Position numbers and translations under genes: made by a program
The notes under the pieces: generated by a model
Told to the model about the DNA's origin: nothing
The model's database searches: none
The model's input: the letters and a program-made list of their open reading frames with translations, nothing else
Origin: CAIXPS01 sp034430115
GTDB taxonomy: Bacteria; Chloroflexota; Anaerolineae; J036; Brachytrichaceae
NCBI GenBank assembly: GCA_034430115.1
Contig: DAOUFG010000126.1
Location: 1-64,000 of the forward strand
DNA: 64,000 bases
Direction: 5' to 3'
In this document: positions 42,151-51,255 of the stretch, in pieces
Numbering within the stretch: the stretch's first letter is position 1
Layout: every line of letters begins with the position of its first letter

Positions 42151-42870
42151 TTAGATCAACCACGACACAGACAGCGCGATGAGCAACTGCCCGATGTAAT
42201 AGGTGGAAAGGTTCCACAGGTGCCCGTGCAACATCTTGCCGCCCAGGCGGAAGCGATCGATAGCAAGGATGAGGTCGGAGAGGTAGAACAGCAGCGCTCC
42301 GCCCACCACCAGCACGCCCAGCACCGGCCGGCTGGGATAGGCAAACGCCACAGCCGTCGCCCGGTGCACCATGATGGAAATGGCCGTCATATACAGAATC
42401 ACCGGCCACTTCATCCGGCCCAGGCGCGGCTTCAGGTAGAAGTAGATACCGCCCGTCACCAGCGCGATCACGACGGCACCGAGCACTTCGGCGGTCAGGT
42501 TGCCTTGCGGGGCCAGCCCCAAAGCGCCCGCTATACGCAGATGGACAAAAGCGGCGATGTAAGCCAGGTGCGCGCACAAAAACGCCACCAGCCCAGCCAT
42601 AAACGCGCGCGGCGCGGAGAAGATCAGCAGCACGTCGCCCGCCAACGAGAAAACCAGCCCCAACAAAACCAGCGCACCGTATAGCGGGTCATACTCGCCG
42701 GGATGCGTAAAGGCCAGGGCCGCCACCAGGATGACCAGCAGCGTGGAGAGCGGCTTCCACACGCCTACCCAACGCACATTGCGCGACCCCTCAGGGCCGG
42801 TGCGTTCGTCCACCACGATCAACGCGCTCACCGTTACCAATAGGAAAGGGATCGGAAGCCAAGTGATCAT
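42151..42870 (-). CDS. Lysoplasmalogenase-like YhhN membrane protein
   Basis: A 239-residue protein with about eight hydrophobic helices. The conserved KPLSTLLVI, SLAGDVLL and YLSDLILAIDRF segments identify the YhhN/TMEM86 family, whose members hydrolyse the vinyl-ether bond of lysoplasmalogens or act on related lipids. Location is the cytoplasmic membrane. It stands alone between repeat blocks. Confidence 0.82.
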   Translation of the reverse strand: MITWLPIPFLLVTVSALIVVDERTGPEGSRNVRWVGVWKPLSTLLVILVAALAFTHPGEYDPLYGALVLLGLVFSLAGDVLLIFSAPRAFMAGLVAFLCAHLAYIAAFVHLRIAGALGLAPQGNLTAEVLGAVVIALVTGGIYFYLKPRLGRMKWPVILYMTAISIMVHRATAVAFAYPSRPVLGVLVVGGALLFYLSDLILAIDRFRLGGKMLHGHLWNLSTYYIGQLLIALSVSWLI

Positions 42871-42898
42871 GCGCTCATTGTAAATCGAGGCGGGAGAG

Positions 42899-43038
42899 GA
42901 AATTAGGGATTGGAGAGTAGAGATTAGAGAATTGGAGATTGGAGATTAACCACGAATTACACAGATGACACGGATGAAAAGATAAATCCATGTCATCCGT
43001 GATTTTAGAAATCTCCAATCCCAAATCTCTACTCTCTT
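42899..43038. repeat. Family C and D repeats
   Basis: TTAGGGATTGGAGAGTAGAG and TTGGAGATTGGAGATTAACC (D), then ACACAGATGACACGGATG with inverse ATGTCATCCGTGATTTT (C), then inverse D (CTCCAATCCCAAATCTC). The order D-C-C'-D' gives a large nested palindrome. Confidence 0.65.
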
Positions 43039-43040
43039 TT

Positions 43041-44057
43041 TTACTTGAGGCGGATGTTGACGTTGCCGGAACTGATGTTCTCGACGGTGATCACGATCTT
43101 ATAGTCCGCGCCGCTATAGTTCGCCGACTCCCAGGTGCCCGTCTCGCGGCCTGTATCGGCGGTGCGGGTATAAGAAGAGGGCACGTTCACGTTGCCCGAG
43201 CTGAGGTGGCGCACGTTCACCTGCACGCCGGCGCTGCCAGGCACGTTGAACGTCAGGTTTCCGGAACTGATGTTCACCGCGCTATTCAGGTTAGCAGTAT
43301 CGGGCATGTCGAAGGTCAGGTTGCCCGAACTGACATGCACGTTCACGTTATAGGCGTTCTCGCTGGGCGGCAGCGCCGCCTTGAGGTTCCCCGAACTCAG
43401 GTCCACGGCCAACCCTTGCAGCTTCAAATCCGCCAGGTTTAGCGTGACGTCGCCGGAACCGGATTGCACGTTCAGGTCCAGCGGCACGCGCGGGCTCAGC
43501 CCCACGTCCCAGCGCACCTGTTCACCCGAGATAAAAGGCCACAGGCTGATCTCGCCGCCGCGCTGTTGCAGGCTCACCGTCCTGTGCGTGCCGCTGCCTT
43601 CAGCGGCAAAACCGATGTTGCCCACATAATTCAGGTTTGCGTCAATCAGGTCATTCGAATCGGAGAGCGAATGAACCGTCATGTTGCCGGCCGCAAACCC
43701 CAGATTCACCTGGGCATCCGTGGCTCCGTCGATCGGGGTGCTGTAGTGGCCCGTCTTCAATTCACTGCCGGTGTTCAACCCCAGGCCAAACACCGGCGCA
43801 AAGATCAGCAGCGCCGCCGTCAACCCTACCACGCACAACCCAATCAGCGCACCCACCAGTGGATGAGAGTGCCCAAAGATGATGTCCAGGCCGATGGCGA
43901 TCAGCAGAAGCGGCCATAACTGTGCGACGGTATAAAAGCCCACCGGGGCAATGATGTGTAAGTTCCCGAGCAGCCAGACCAGGCCCACGCCGATTAATAC
44001 GATGGGCCAGAATAGCGAGCGATAGGTGTAATGTATGCGATTTCCAGTTTCACTCAT
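43041..44057 (-). CDS. LiaF-like membrane protein with toast-rack repeats
   Basis: A 338-residue protein. Four hydrophobic helices fill residues 12-100 (DUF5668-type, as in LiaF). The remainder is beta-rich and carries five SSGN[LV] repeats spaced 20-35 residues, fitting an adhesin-like beta solenoid facing the outside or cytosol. AGGAGG precedes ATG 44057. LiaF proteins inhibit a LiaSR-type envelope stress kinase; none is adjacent, so the role is uncertain. Confidence 0.78.
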   Translation of the reverse strand: MSETGNRIHYTYRSLFWPIVLIGVGLVWLLGNLHIIAPVGFYTVAQLWPLLLIAIGLDIIFGHSHPLVGALIGLCVVGLTAALLIFAPVFGLGLNTGSELKTGHYSTPIDGATDAQVNLGFAAGNMTVHSLSDSNDLIDANLNYVGNIGFAAEGSGTHRTVSLQQRGGEISLWPFISGEQVRWDVGLSPRVPLDLNVQSGSGDVTLNLADLKLQGLAVDLSSGNLKAALPPSENAYNVNVHVSSGNLTFDMPDTANLNSAVNISSGNLTFNVPGSAGVQVNVRHLSSGNVNVPSSYTRTADTGRETGTWESANYSGADYKIVITVENISSGNVNIRLK

Positions 44058-44250
44058 GTCGTTCCTCCTGAACGATGTGCTCCACAATGTGTATACGTTT
44101 CAGGGCAGCAAAGGTTGCACAAAGGAACGCAGGCCTCGTGAGCGCATTCCTCCCCTACGATACCCGGCAGGTGCCGGCTCCTTTTCCCCGCCGCGTTCCT
44201 TGCAGGGGAAGGGTTGAAGGTTTGGTGGGATAAAAAACACCGGGGTTTCG

Positions 44251-45888
44251 CTAATTCGCTGGCCCGCCCGCCAGCCTGTTCAGCGCATCCAGGAAGGGCT
44301 GGCCCTCAAGCGGCACAATCTCATACTGTTCATTGCCTGGCTCATAAAAGCGCTCCAGCCGGCGCTGCGCCGCAAGCGGGCGCACGAAGTCATCACCCAG
44401 CACCGCGCTCAGGCGTTCGCCGTCGTGATAGAAATACTCTTGCATCAGCGGCACGATGCGCTGGTACCACGCAAAATGCAGCCCCTCGGCATCGTGCACG
44501 TCCAGCAGGTAACCGTGGCCCACCTGGTGTTCGCGATCCAGCAAGGCGCTGATGCGGCTGTTGAGCTGCGCCAGCAATGCTCCCAGGTCCACCCCGGCAA
44601 CGCTGCCAAGCAGCGCCGGGTCGGGAGCCAACTCCACGAAGGTGAAGCGCCGGCGCAGCGCCAGATCCAGCAACGCGATGGAGCGGTCGGCGGTGTTCAT
44701 CGTGCCCAACAGATACAGGTTGGCCGGCACGCCAAAGCTCTTTTGCGAATAGGGCAAGGTGACGCGAATCTCGTGCGGCTGGCCCAGGCGCTTGTCATCC
44801 TCGATCAGCGTGATTAGCTCACCAAAGGTGCGCGCGATGTTGGCGCGGTTGATCTCATCGATCACCAGCACGTAGCGCCGCTGCGGGTCGCGCTCGGCCC
44901 GATGGCACATGCGCCTGAACACGCCCTCCACCACGCGATAGTTCACCTGTCCGCTTTCGGTGCCCACCGGGCGCAAGCCTTCCACAAATTCCTCGTAGGC
45001 GAAGGACTGGTGAAAGGTGACGAACTCGATGCAGGCCGGCTGCGTGAAGGCGCGCACAAAGGCACGTGCCCAATAGGTCTTGCCCACACCGGGCGGGCCA
45101 TAGAGGATGATGTTGTGCGTGCGCGCGGCGACCTGGCGCAACGCTGCAATCTGCGCAGGCGCATAAGCCTCTTCTGCAGGGAGCGCCTCGCGCACTATGG
45201 CCTCGCCTCGGCGCGGGCGGCGCGTTGGGCGCGCGTCAACCGCCAGCAGCGCGTGCAGGTCGATCCAGTCCGCTTCGCGACCGAGGGCGCCGCTCAGGCC
45301 CGCGCGGATCGGCTCGGCCCAGGCCAGGAACGCCGCGTAACGCTGGCCGGGTGAGCGCGTGCCCGGCACCCGAAACGGCATGCCCAACGCTTTCGGCGCG
45401 CGTCGCATCAGGCTGGGCCGATAGAGTAGGTATTGAGCCGGACGCGCCACCGCCAGCAACAGCGCGATGACGCCGAGTGTGATACGCCGGCGGCCGGGCA
45501 GTAGCTCGGCATAATCCTGGTCCACCTCGCGCTTGAACGTATCGATCCGCCCGGCGATGGGGGCACGCTCGTCCAACAGTGCGCTGAGCAGCGCCCGCAA
45601 GCGTTTGCGGTTGGCCAGCGCCAGGTAGTTCTCAAAATCGGCGCGGTAGCTGGAGTGGGTCAACTGGTCGATCCACTTGCTCGCCTGGCGAAAAGCCTTC
45701 AACAGGTCCGAGCGGAAGGTGGAAGCGTTGAGCGCCTGGGGCGAGAGCGCCGCGCCGAATGACTGCATCACGCGTTCCAGTTCGCCGCGCGACTGGCGCA
45801 CGTAATCGGGCGCGAGCGCATAGGCGGCAAACTCGCGCAGGCGTTGCTCCAGCGCCTCATTGGGGCGTTCGTTATCGCTGTGCGTCAT
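44251..45888 (-). CDS. mcrB: McrB-like AAA GTPase/ATPase
   Basis: A 545-residue motor subunit of an McrBC-type restriction system. Walker A (LYGPPGVGKT) is near residue 260, Walker B (VLVIDEINRAN) near 345, and the LLGTMNTADRSIALLDLALRRRF stretch is typical of the McrB/MoxR AAA group. The N-terminal 250 residues are helical and do not resemble a known modified-base reader (no EVE, YTH or B3 domain seen), so specificity is unknown. The start overlaps the end of mcrC by 17 bases. It would translocate on DNA and drive cleavage by McrC. Confidence 0.87.
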   Translation of the reverse strand: MTHSDNERPNEALEQRLREFAAYALAPDYVRQSRGELERVMQSFGAALSPQALNASTFRSDLLKAFRQASKWIDQLTHSSYRADFENYLALANRKRLRALLSALLDERAPIAGRIDTFKREVDQDYAELLPGRRRITLGVIALLLAVARPAQYLLYRPSLMRRAPKALGMPFRVPGTRSPGQRYAAFLAWAEPIRAGLSGALGREADWIDLHALLAVDARPTRRPRRGEAIVREALPAEEAYAPAQIAALRQVAARTHNIILYGPPGVGKTYWARAFVRAFTQPACIEFVTFHQSFAYEEFVEGLRPVGTESGQVNYRVVEGVFRRMCHRAERDPQRRYVLVIDEINRANIARTFGELITLIEDDKRLGQPHEIRVTLPYSQKSFGVPANLYLLGTMNTADRSIALLDLALRRRFTFVELAPDPALLGSVAGVDLGALLAQLNSRISALLDREHQVGHGYLLDVHDAEGLHFAWYQRIVPLMQEYFYHDGERLSAVLGDDFVRPLAAQRRLERFYEPGNEQYEIVPLEGQPFLDALNRLAGGPAN

Positions 45889-47173
45889 TTCCCAGGATCG
45901 ACCTCAACTCTGATGTTAACTGCTGCTGCCCGGCACGCAAGTCCACTTGCAGGTTCACCGTCGCCACCTCGATCCGGCTGGGCAGACCCTGCACGTCGAA
46001 CGACTGGCGCACCCCTGGCTGCCCTTCGCCCTGCGGGTAGAGCAAGATCACGCGCGGGCAGCGGAAGCTGTGCGCATAACTGAAAGCCTGGTACAGATCA
46101 TCCTGTGCGGGGGTGACGCGCACGCGGCGGGCGGGCAAGCGCTTGTACTTGGTGTCGAGCAGGAGCGGGAAGCGCGCCCCGGCGCAAAAGGCCAGGTCGG
46201 GGTAGAGCCCAAACACCGCCTCTCCGCTGGGGCGCAGGCGCGCCAGGTATTGCGCAGCGCCGAACGCCTGAGGCAAAAGCTCACACCCCTGCAACCCGGC
46301 GGGCAGCACCTCGCTGCGCCGGCGCGCGATGAAGCGCACGATGAACTCCTGGAACAAGCGCGCCATATCCAACAACAGGCCAAAGGCGGTCGTCTGGCCG
46401 GCGGCCAGTTGCAACGTGCTCTGGCTCAGGAAGACGCGCGCCAGGTTCAAGAGCGGCTCATAGCGCGCGTTCAGGCGCGTGATGAGCGCAGGGTGCGCGT
46501 CGGCGGCGCTGACCAACGGCAAGAGCGTCACTTCGTCCATCCACACGCGCAGGTCGGCCAGCCGGCGGCGGTTGGCGGGGTCGCGCGTGAGCCGCCAGAG
46601 ATGCTCCACCACGTAGCGCAACACGCGGTTCAGCGCATGATCCACCCCAAACTCGGCGTAGCGCACGGGCAGGCGCTCGCGCTGTGAGGGGTGGCGCAGG
46701 TGTTCGCTCAGCAGCCACTTGCCGCGCAACACGTTCAGTTCCGCTTCGCGCTCCTGGTAGGCATGCGGCGCGCCGTGCTGCCATTCCTCGGCCAGGTGCG
46801 TGGCAAATAGGTAGGTGAGCACTTCGAACCAGTCCAGGTTACGTTGTAGCAAGGGCGCCAGTTCGTGCTCGCGCAGCGGGATCAGCCCGACAAACGAGAG
46901 CATGTAGAGCAGGTTGCGCGTGGCCTCGTGCGCGCGTTCGGCGGGGGGTGTGTCGCTGCGGTAGATCTTGGGCAAGATTTGCACGGTGGCATGGCCCAGG
47001 CGCACCACGCCGGCATACTGGCGTGCCTGCAACACCTTGCGCCCCGCGCGCCCGCTCACCCCGGCGTGCAGCACCTCCGCCCTAACACTTTCATTCAAGC
47101 GCCCCAGGGCGGCCAGGTCTTGCGCGGACCAGTCGTAATCCACCTCCCCATACTCGAATAAGGTCAGTAACAC
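45872..47173 (-). CDS. mcrC: McrC-like restriction nuclease subunit
   Basis: A 433-residue protein if started at GTG 47173, just before the recognisable LTLFEYGE region; the upstream in-frame TTG 47341 would add 56 residues without family features. The N-terminal domain and the C-terminal PD-(D/E)xK nuclease (YPDLAF, then LLLDTKYK) match McrC. It precedes and overlaps mcrB, the reverse of the Escherichia coli order. Together they would cleave DNA carrying a modified base. Confidence 0.85.
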   Translation of the reverse strand: MLLTLFEYGEVDYDWSAQDLAALGRLNESVRAEVLHAGVSGRAGRKVLQARQYAGVVRLGHATVQILPKIYRSDTPPAERAHEATRNLLYMLSFVGLIPLREHELAPLLQRNLDWFEVLTYLFATHLAEEWQHGAPHAYQEREAELNVLRGKWLLSEHLRHPSQRERLPVRYAEFGVDHALNRVLRYVVEHLWRLTRDPANRRRLADLRVWMDEVTLLPLVSAADAHPALITRLNARYEPLLNLARVFLSQSTLQLAAGQTTAFGLLLDMARLFQEFIVRFIARRRSEVLPAGLQGCELLPQAFGAAQYLARLRPSGEAVFGLYPDLAFCAGARFPLLLDTKYKRLPARRVRVTPAQDDLYQAFSYAHSFRCPRVILLYPQGEGQPGVRQSFDVQGLPSRIEVATVNLQVDLRAGQQQLTSELRSILGNDAQR

Positions 47174-47371
47174 TTCTTTTATCCACGCACCGACGCGAAC
47201 AAGGATATGGGTTAATCTTAACCGCGAATCGAGGCGAATGGAGATTGCGGGGGCCGATTCATCCGATGCCGGTCTCACCCATGCGGCGCGCCCATCCGCC
47301 AGAGCCCCAAGCAGCGTGCCTGCTATAGCGATGCAACTCAATCGTAAATCGTCAATCTAAAATCCAAAATC

Positions 47372-48361
47372 CTACTCAAGGAGGCGTTCCTCGTAGATGC
47401 GCCGGATGGTATCTTCGATGTCCGGCTCGCGCACCGACAGATCGCGGATGCGGAAGCGCGCCGAGAGCGTGCTGATCAATTCCGACGCGCTCAATTCCTC
47501 GCGTCCAAAGCGATACACGGCCCGCGTGCCCTCGCGCTCGCACAGTTTAGCACCCGCCGCCTGCACGTCGGCATAGTCCTCCGCAAAATCCACCAGCAGT
47601 TCGCGCTTGCCGCCAAAACGCGTGCGCAGCGCGCCCAGTGTGCCGTCGTACAGCAATTGGCCGTGGTCGATGATCATCACCCGCTCGCACAGCTTCTCCA
47701 CGTCCGACAGGTCGTGCGTGGTGAGCAACACCGTCGTGCCGCGCTCGCGGTTCACGTGCAAAATGAACTGGCGGATGCGCTCCTTGGCCACCACGTCCAG
47801 CCCGATAGTCGGCTCGTCGAGGAACACCAGGGCCGGGTCGTGCATCAGCGCGGCGCAGATGTCGGCGCGCATGCGCTGGCCCAACGAGAGCGAGCGCACC
47901 GGCGTATCCAGGAAGGGGTCCATCTCCAGCAACGCGCGAAACTCGCGCAGGTTGTGCCGAAAGCGCTCGGGCGGGATGCGATAGATGTATTGCAACAGTT
48001 CCAGCGACTCGATCACCGGCAAATCCCACCACAACGTGGAACGGTTGCCGAACACCGCGCCGATGTGCGCCACGTAAGCCTTGCGTTCGCGCCACGGCAC
48101 CCGCCCATTCACGTGCAGCTCGCCGCTCGTGGGCACCAGCAGCCCGGTGAGCATCTTCAACGTGGTGGATTTGCCGGCTCCGTTCGGGCCGAGATAGCCC
48201 ACCAGTTCGCCGGGTTGAACCTCGAAGCTGATGCCGTCCACCGCGCGCACCACGCGATACTCGCGCTTGAACAGGCCGCGCACGGCGCCTGCCATCCCGC
48301 GCGCCCGCAGGCTCACGCTGAAGTGCTTGTGTAAATCTTTAACAGTAATAATAGGTGCCAT
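47372..48361 (-). CDS. ABC transporter ATP-binding protein
   Basis: A 329-residue ABC ATPase. Walker A GPNGAGKST, signature LSLGQRMRAD, Walker B ALVFLDEPTIGLD and the switch histidine (LLTTHDLSD) are all present. A 75-residue C-terminal extension follows. ATG 48361 begins the family sequence (MAPIITVKDLHKHF). It is the last of three minus-strand genes with two ABC-2 membrane proteins, forming an exporter of unknown cargo. Confidence 0.9.
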   Translation of the reverse strand: MAPIITVKDLHKHFSVSLRARGMAGAVRGLFKREYRVVRAVDGISFEVQPGELVGYLGPNGAGKSTTLKMLTGLLVPTSGELHVNGRVPWRERKAYVAHIGAVFGNRSTLWWDLPVIESLELLQYIYRIPPERFRHNLREFRALLEMDPFLDTPVRSLSLGQRMRADICAALMHDPALVFLDEPTIGLDVVAKERIRQFILHVNRERGTTVLLTTHDLSDVEKLCERVMIIDHGQLLYDGTLGALRTRFGGKRELLVDFAEDYADVQAAGAKLCEREGTRAVYRFGREELSASELISTLSARFRIRDLSVREPDIEDTIRRIYEERLLE

Positions 48362-48428
48362 GATTTTGACGAGTGAAACGTGAAGCATGAAACGTGATCT
48401 GCATACTTCACGTTTCATATGTCACGAC

Positions 48429-49244
48429 TTACGTCCCCGTGCTTTGATAGTGCCGCAGGCCGAAGCGCCAGAAGCCAAATGCCGCCAGCAGCACGCCGAA
48501 CCCCGCCAGCGGCGCGAGGAAGGGCGCGAACGCCGGCAGCCCCAATGGGTCGGGCTTATCCAAAATGTACAGCGCCGGGTAATAGTTCAAAAAGATGGCC
48601 GGGACGATGTAGGTGAAGAAGCGGCGCATCCAATCGGGATAGATGTGCATCGGGTAGGCCATCATCTCGCTGCCGCCATAGGTGAAGATATTGATCGCCT
48701 CGACCGATTCCACCGTCCAGAAGGTGATCGTCGCGCCGACGATGAACAACCCACCGAAGAAGCACACCAGGCTGACGAAGACGACCGGCAGGTAGACCAA
48801 CTTCAGCAGTGTCCAATGGATCGGCAACAGGGCCAGCGCAATCGCCAGCACCAGCAGGCCCTGGCTGATGCGCCCGATCCGCCGTAAGATGAACTCCGAG
48901 CCCAGCACCTGTATCGTCAGGTTCACCGGGCGCAGCAAAAGCTGATCGAGCATTCCGCGTTGCACCTGTCGCCCAAAGTTATCCGGGTCGAACCCGCTGA
49001 AGAACATATCCATGCTGCCGAAGGCCGTCTCCACCATGCCATACAGCAGCGCCACCTCCGGCAGGCTCCAGCCGCCCACGTTGTTGAAGCGTTCCAGGAT
49101 GAGCGCCAGGGTCAGGAACGACGTGATCACGGTAAAGGCGGTGGTGAGCGTGTCCAGCAGGAAAGCGACCCGGTATTGCAGTTGCGAGCGCATCTGCACC
49201 CCGATCAGCCGGATGTAGAGCCCCAGTTGATAGCGTATGTCCAT
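48429..49244 (-). CDS. ABC-2 type permease (DUF990-like)
   Basis: A 271-residue protein with six hydrophobic helices and the FGRQVQRGMLDQLLLRPVN loop typical of ABC2_membrane_6 permeases. It starts one base before the stop region of the upstream permease gene (49246), so the two are translated together, and it is 67 bases before the ATPase gene. It forms half of the membrane channel. Confidence 0.82.
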   Translation of the reverse strand: MDIRYQLGLYIRLIGVQMRSQLQYRVAFLLDTLTTAFTVITSFLTLALILERFNNVGGWSLPEVALLYGMVETAFGSMDMFFSGFDPDNFGRQVQRGMLDQLLLRPVNLTIQVLGSEFILRRIGRISQGLLVLAIALALLPIHWTLLKLVYLPVVFVSLVCFFGGLFIVGATITFWTVESVEAINIFTYGGSEMMAYPMHIYPDWMRRFFTYIVPAIFLNYYPALYILDKPDPLGLPAFAPFLAPLAGFGVLLAAFGFWRFGLRHYQSTGT

Positions 49245-49245
49245 G

Positions 49246-50037
49246 CTATCCGCCTTGAATTACCAGCCGGCGCACCCCGGCGCGCATCAACAGGTGCCCC
49301 AGCCCGGCCAGGACCAGGAACCAGGCCACCTGCATCGCCAGCGCCTGCAACAAAGCCGGCCCGCTGAGCACGCCCAGGTAGACCTCGATCACCGTGTTCA
49401 CCATCGCGGGGAAGGGCGTCAGGTTGCACAGCGTGACGAACCAATCGGGGAAGAAGCGCAGCGGCATTAGAAACCCCGATAGGAACATGGCCAGCGCAAA
49501 GGCAAACCGCGCGATCCCGCGTGCCTCGGTGGACCAAAACGCCGCCAGGTTCACCAGGAAGCGCCAGGCGAAACTCACCATCCAGGCCAGCACCAGCGCC
49601 AGGGCCAACGCCGCCCATTGCTGTACCGATGCCGGGAAAGTGATGTGAAAGAGCAGCGCGTAGGCCACCACCAGCGCGACGCCGCGCAAAAGCAAATTGC
49701 TCAACGCGCGCCCGGCGTCACGCGCCATCCAAAAGCCAAACAGGCTGAAAGGGCGCAGTAGCTCCGCGCCGATGTCGCCGCTGTTGATCTCGTTCATCAC
49801 CTCGAACCAGCTAAACAGGCTGAGGTAGGCGATGATGGCCTGGCTGATGCCGGTGAAGGTGATCGCCCCTTGCAATGAGACGCCCGAGACGTCGGTGCGC
49901 GCGCCATACAACGCCACCATCACCGCCGCGCGCAGCAACCCGAAAAAGAGGTTCGTCGCCAGGCCGGCCAGCGTCGCCGCCCGGTAGGTCAGGGTACGTT
50001 GAAAAGAGAGTTTGACGAGTTCCAGGTAGAGGCGCAT
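49246..50037 (-). CDS. ABC-2 type permease, second subunit
   Basis: A 263-residue, six-helix permease with the companion loop INSGDIGAELLRPFSLFGFW, the same family as the next gene. First gene of the exporter operon, preceded by a repeat region. Two non-identical permeases plus one ATPase is the usual set for this family. Confidence 0.82.
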   Translation of the reverse strand: MRLYLELVKLSFQRTLTYRAATLAGLATNLFFGLLRAAVMVALYGARTDVSGVSLQGAITFTGISQAIIAYLSLFSWFEVMNEINSGDIGAELLRPFSLFGFWMARDAGRALSNLLLRGVALVVAYALLFHITFPASVQQWAALALALVLAWMVSFAWRFLVNLAAFWSTEARGIARFAFALAMFLSGFLMPLRFFPDWFVTLCNLTPFPAMVNTVIEVYLGVLSGPALLQALAMQVAWFLVLAGLGHLLMRAGVRRLVIQGG

Positions 50038-50139
50038 GGGTTCATACCATACTCGCGCCGGGCGTAGATGTCAACCGGGTCAACGAATAACGAATAGGGA
50101 GTAACGAATAAGAACGAATCAATCTCGCAGATGCTCATC

Positions 50140-50335
50140 AGAACACCAGATAACCCATATCCGTGTTTATCTGTGGTTCATTCCCCATCTGCGTTCATCG
50201 GCGTGTATCGGCGGTTGATAAAGTTCGTGACGAGACCAGACTTCACAAGAGCATATCAATCGCCGATGTACGCGGATATACGCCGATACCCAATCTGTGT
50301 TCATCCGTGTGCATCTGTGGTTCATTCCCCCAAAA
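50140..50335. repeat. Two family A repeat units in inverted pairs
   Basis: First unit: ATCCGTGTTTATCTGTGGTT with GCGTTCATCGGCGTGTATCG; second: CAATCGCCGATGTACGCGGA with ATCTGTGTTCATCCGTGTGC. They fill the 50038-50369 interval between the divergent permease and secreted-protein genes, where I see no other feature. Confidence 0.65.
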
Positions 50336-50369
50336 CAAACACTCGTATGATTAACCCAGGAGCAAAGCT

Positions 50370-51242
50370 ATGATCAGAACCCAACATCTCTTGGCCATTT
50401 GTGCCACCCTGATCGCGCTGTGGACGCCCGCCCCACGGGCAGCCGCAGCCCTCTCACCCAGGGCCCCGATCATCCTTCAAAACTTCACCCTGGACCGGAC
50501 GGAAGCCGCCAAAGGAGACCTGGTCGCGGCCTACTGGTCGTTCTATGGCCAGGCCAAACAATTGAGCATCACCGCCACTGCCGACGACGGCACGTTGCTG
50601 AATCGCTGGTCACTCCGCCCAACTAACAGCGGGGTATTGACCTTCACGGTGCCCTATTCACTTTACACGCGCAGCCCCCTGAGCGTGTCGCTCCTTGCCG
50701 GCAACACGCAATTGGGCGCTGCGACGCTCGTCATCACCTGCGATTCGCCGTGGTTCTTCAGCCCGCGCAGCAGCCGCTGCCCGGCTGTGCCCATCCATCC
50801 CAGTTGGGCGGCCTACCAGGCGTTTGAGCACGGGCACATGGTGTGGATCAGCAGCCGCGATCATGTCTACGTGTTCTATGATGCCGACATCCCCTCCGCG
50901 CTGGCCGGGCACTGGGAGACATTTGAGGATAACTTCAACGAAGGCGACCCGGAGACCGACCCATCCATCACACCGCCGGAAGGATTGCAGCAACCCAAGC
51001 GCGGGTTCGGGCTGGTCTGGCGCACCCAGGCGCATGTGCGTGAGGCGCTGGGTTGGGCGCTCAGCCCCGAACGGGGCTACACCGTTTGCTACGGCGGCGG
51101 GTTTGCACAAGGAGATACGTTCGAGGCCTACATGAACGACGCCGATAACCGCATCATGCAGCTCAACAGCGACTACATGCCAAGCACCTGGCACCTCTAC
51201 GCCCCAGGGATGCCGGTACAATTCACCGGCTGCGGAAGCTGA
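50370..51242 (+). CDS. Secreted protein of unknown function
   Basis: A 290-residue protein with a signal peptide (hydrophobic residues 7-27, cleavage after AAA). The N-terminal half looks like an Ig-like beta domain; the second half contains CPAVPIHPSWAAYQAFEHG and a conserved aromatic region with HMVWI and YVFYDAD. I recall similar uncharacterised exported proteins from Chloroflexota but no function. It ends 13 bases from the opposing gene's stop. Confidence 0.6.
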   Translation: MIRTQHLLAICATLIALWTPAPRAAAALSPRAPIILQNFTLDRTEAAKGDLVAAYWSFYGQAKQLSITATADDGTLLNRWSLRPTNSGVLTFTVPYSLYTRSPLSVSLLAGNTQLGAATLVITCDSPWFFSPRSSRCPAVPIHPSWAAYQAFEHGHMVWISSRDHVYVFYDADIPSALAGHWETFEDNFNEGDPETDPSITPPEGLQQPKRGFGLVWRTQAHVREALGWALSPERGYTVCYGGGFAQGDTFEAYMNDADNRIMQLNSDYMPSTWHLYAPGMPVQFTGCGS

Positions 51243-51255
51243 GGCACGCCGGTGT

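Noticed and set aside
45872..47341. The longer mcrC start at TTG 47341
   Set aside because: The extra 56 residues have no family similarity and partly overlap repeat-like sequence; GTG 47173 begins at the conserved domain.
13250..50335. A CRISPR array built from the dispersed repeats
   Set aside because: Units are imperfect palindromes of uneven length without regular spacers and no cas gene is present.
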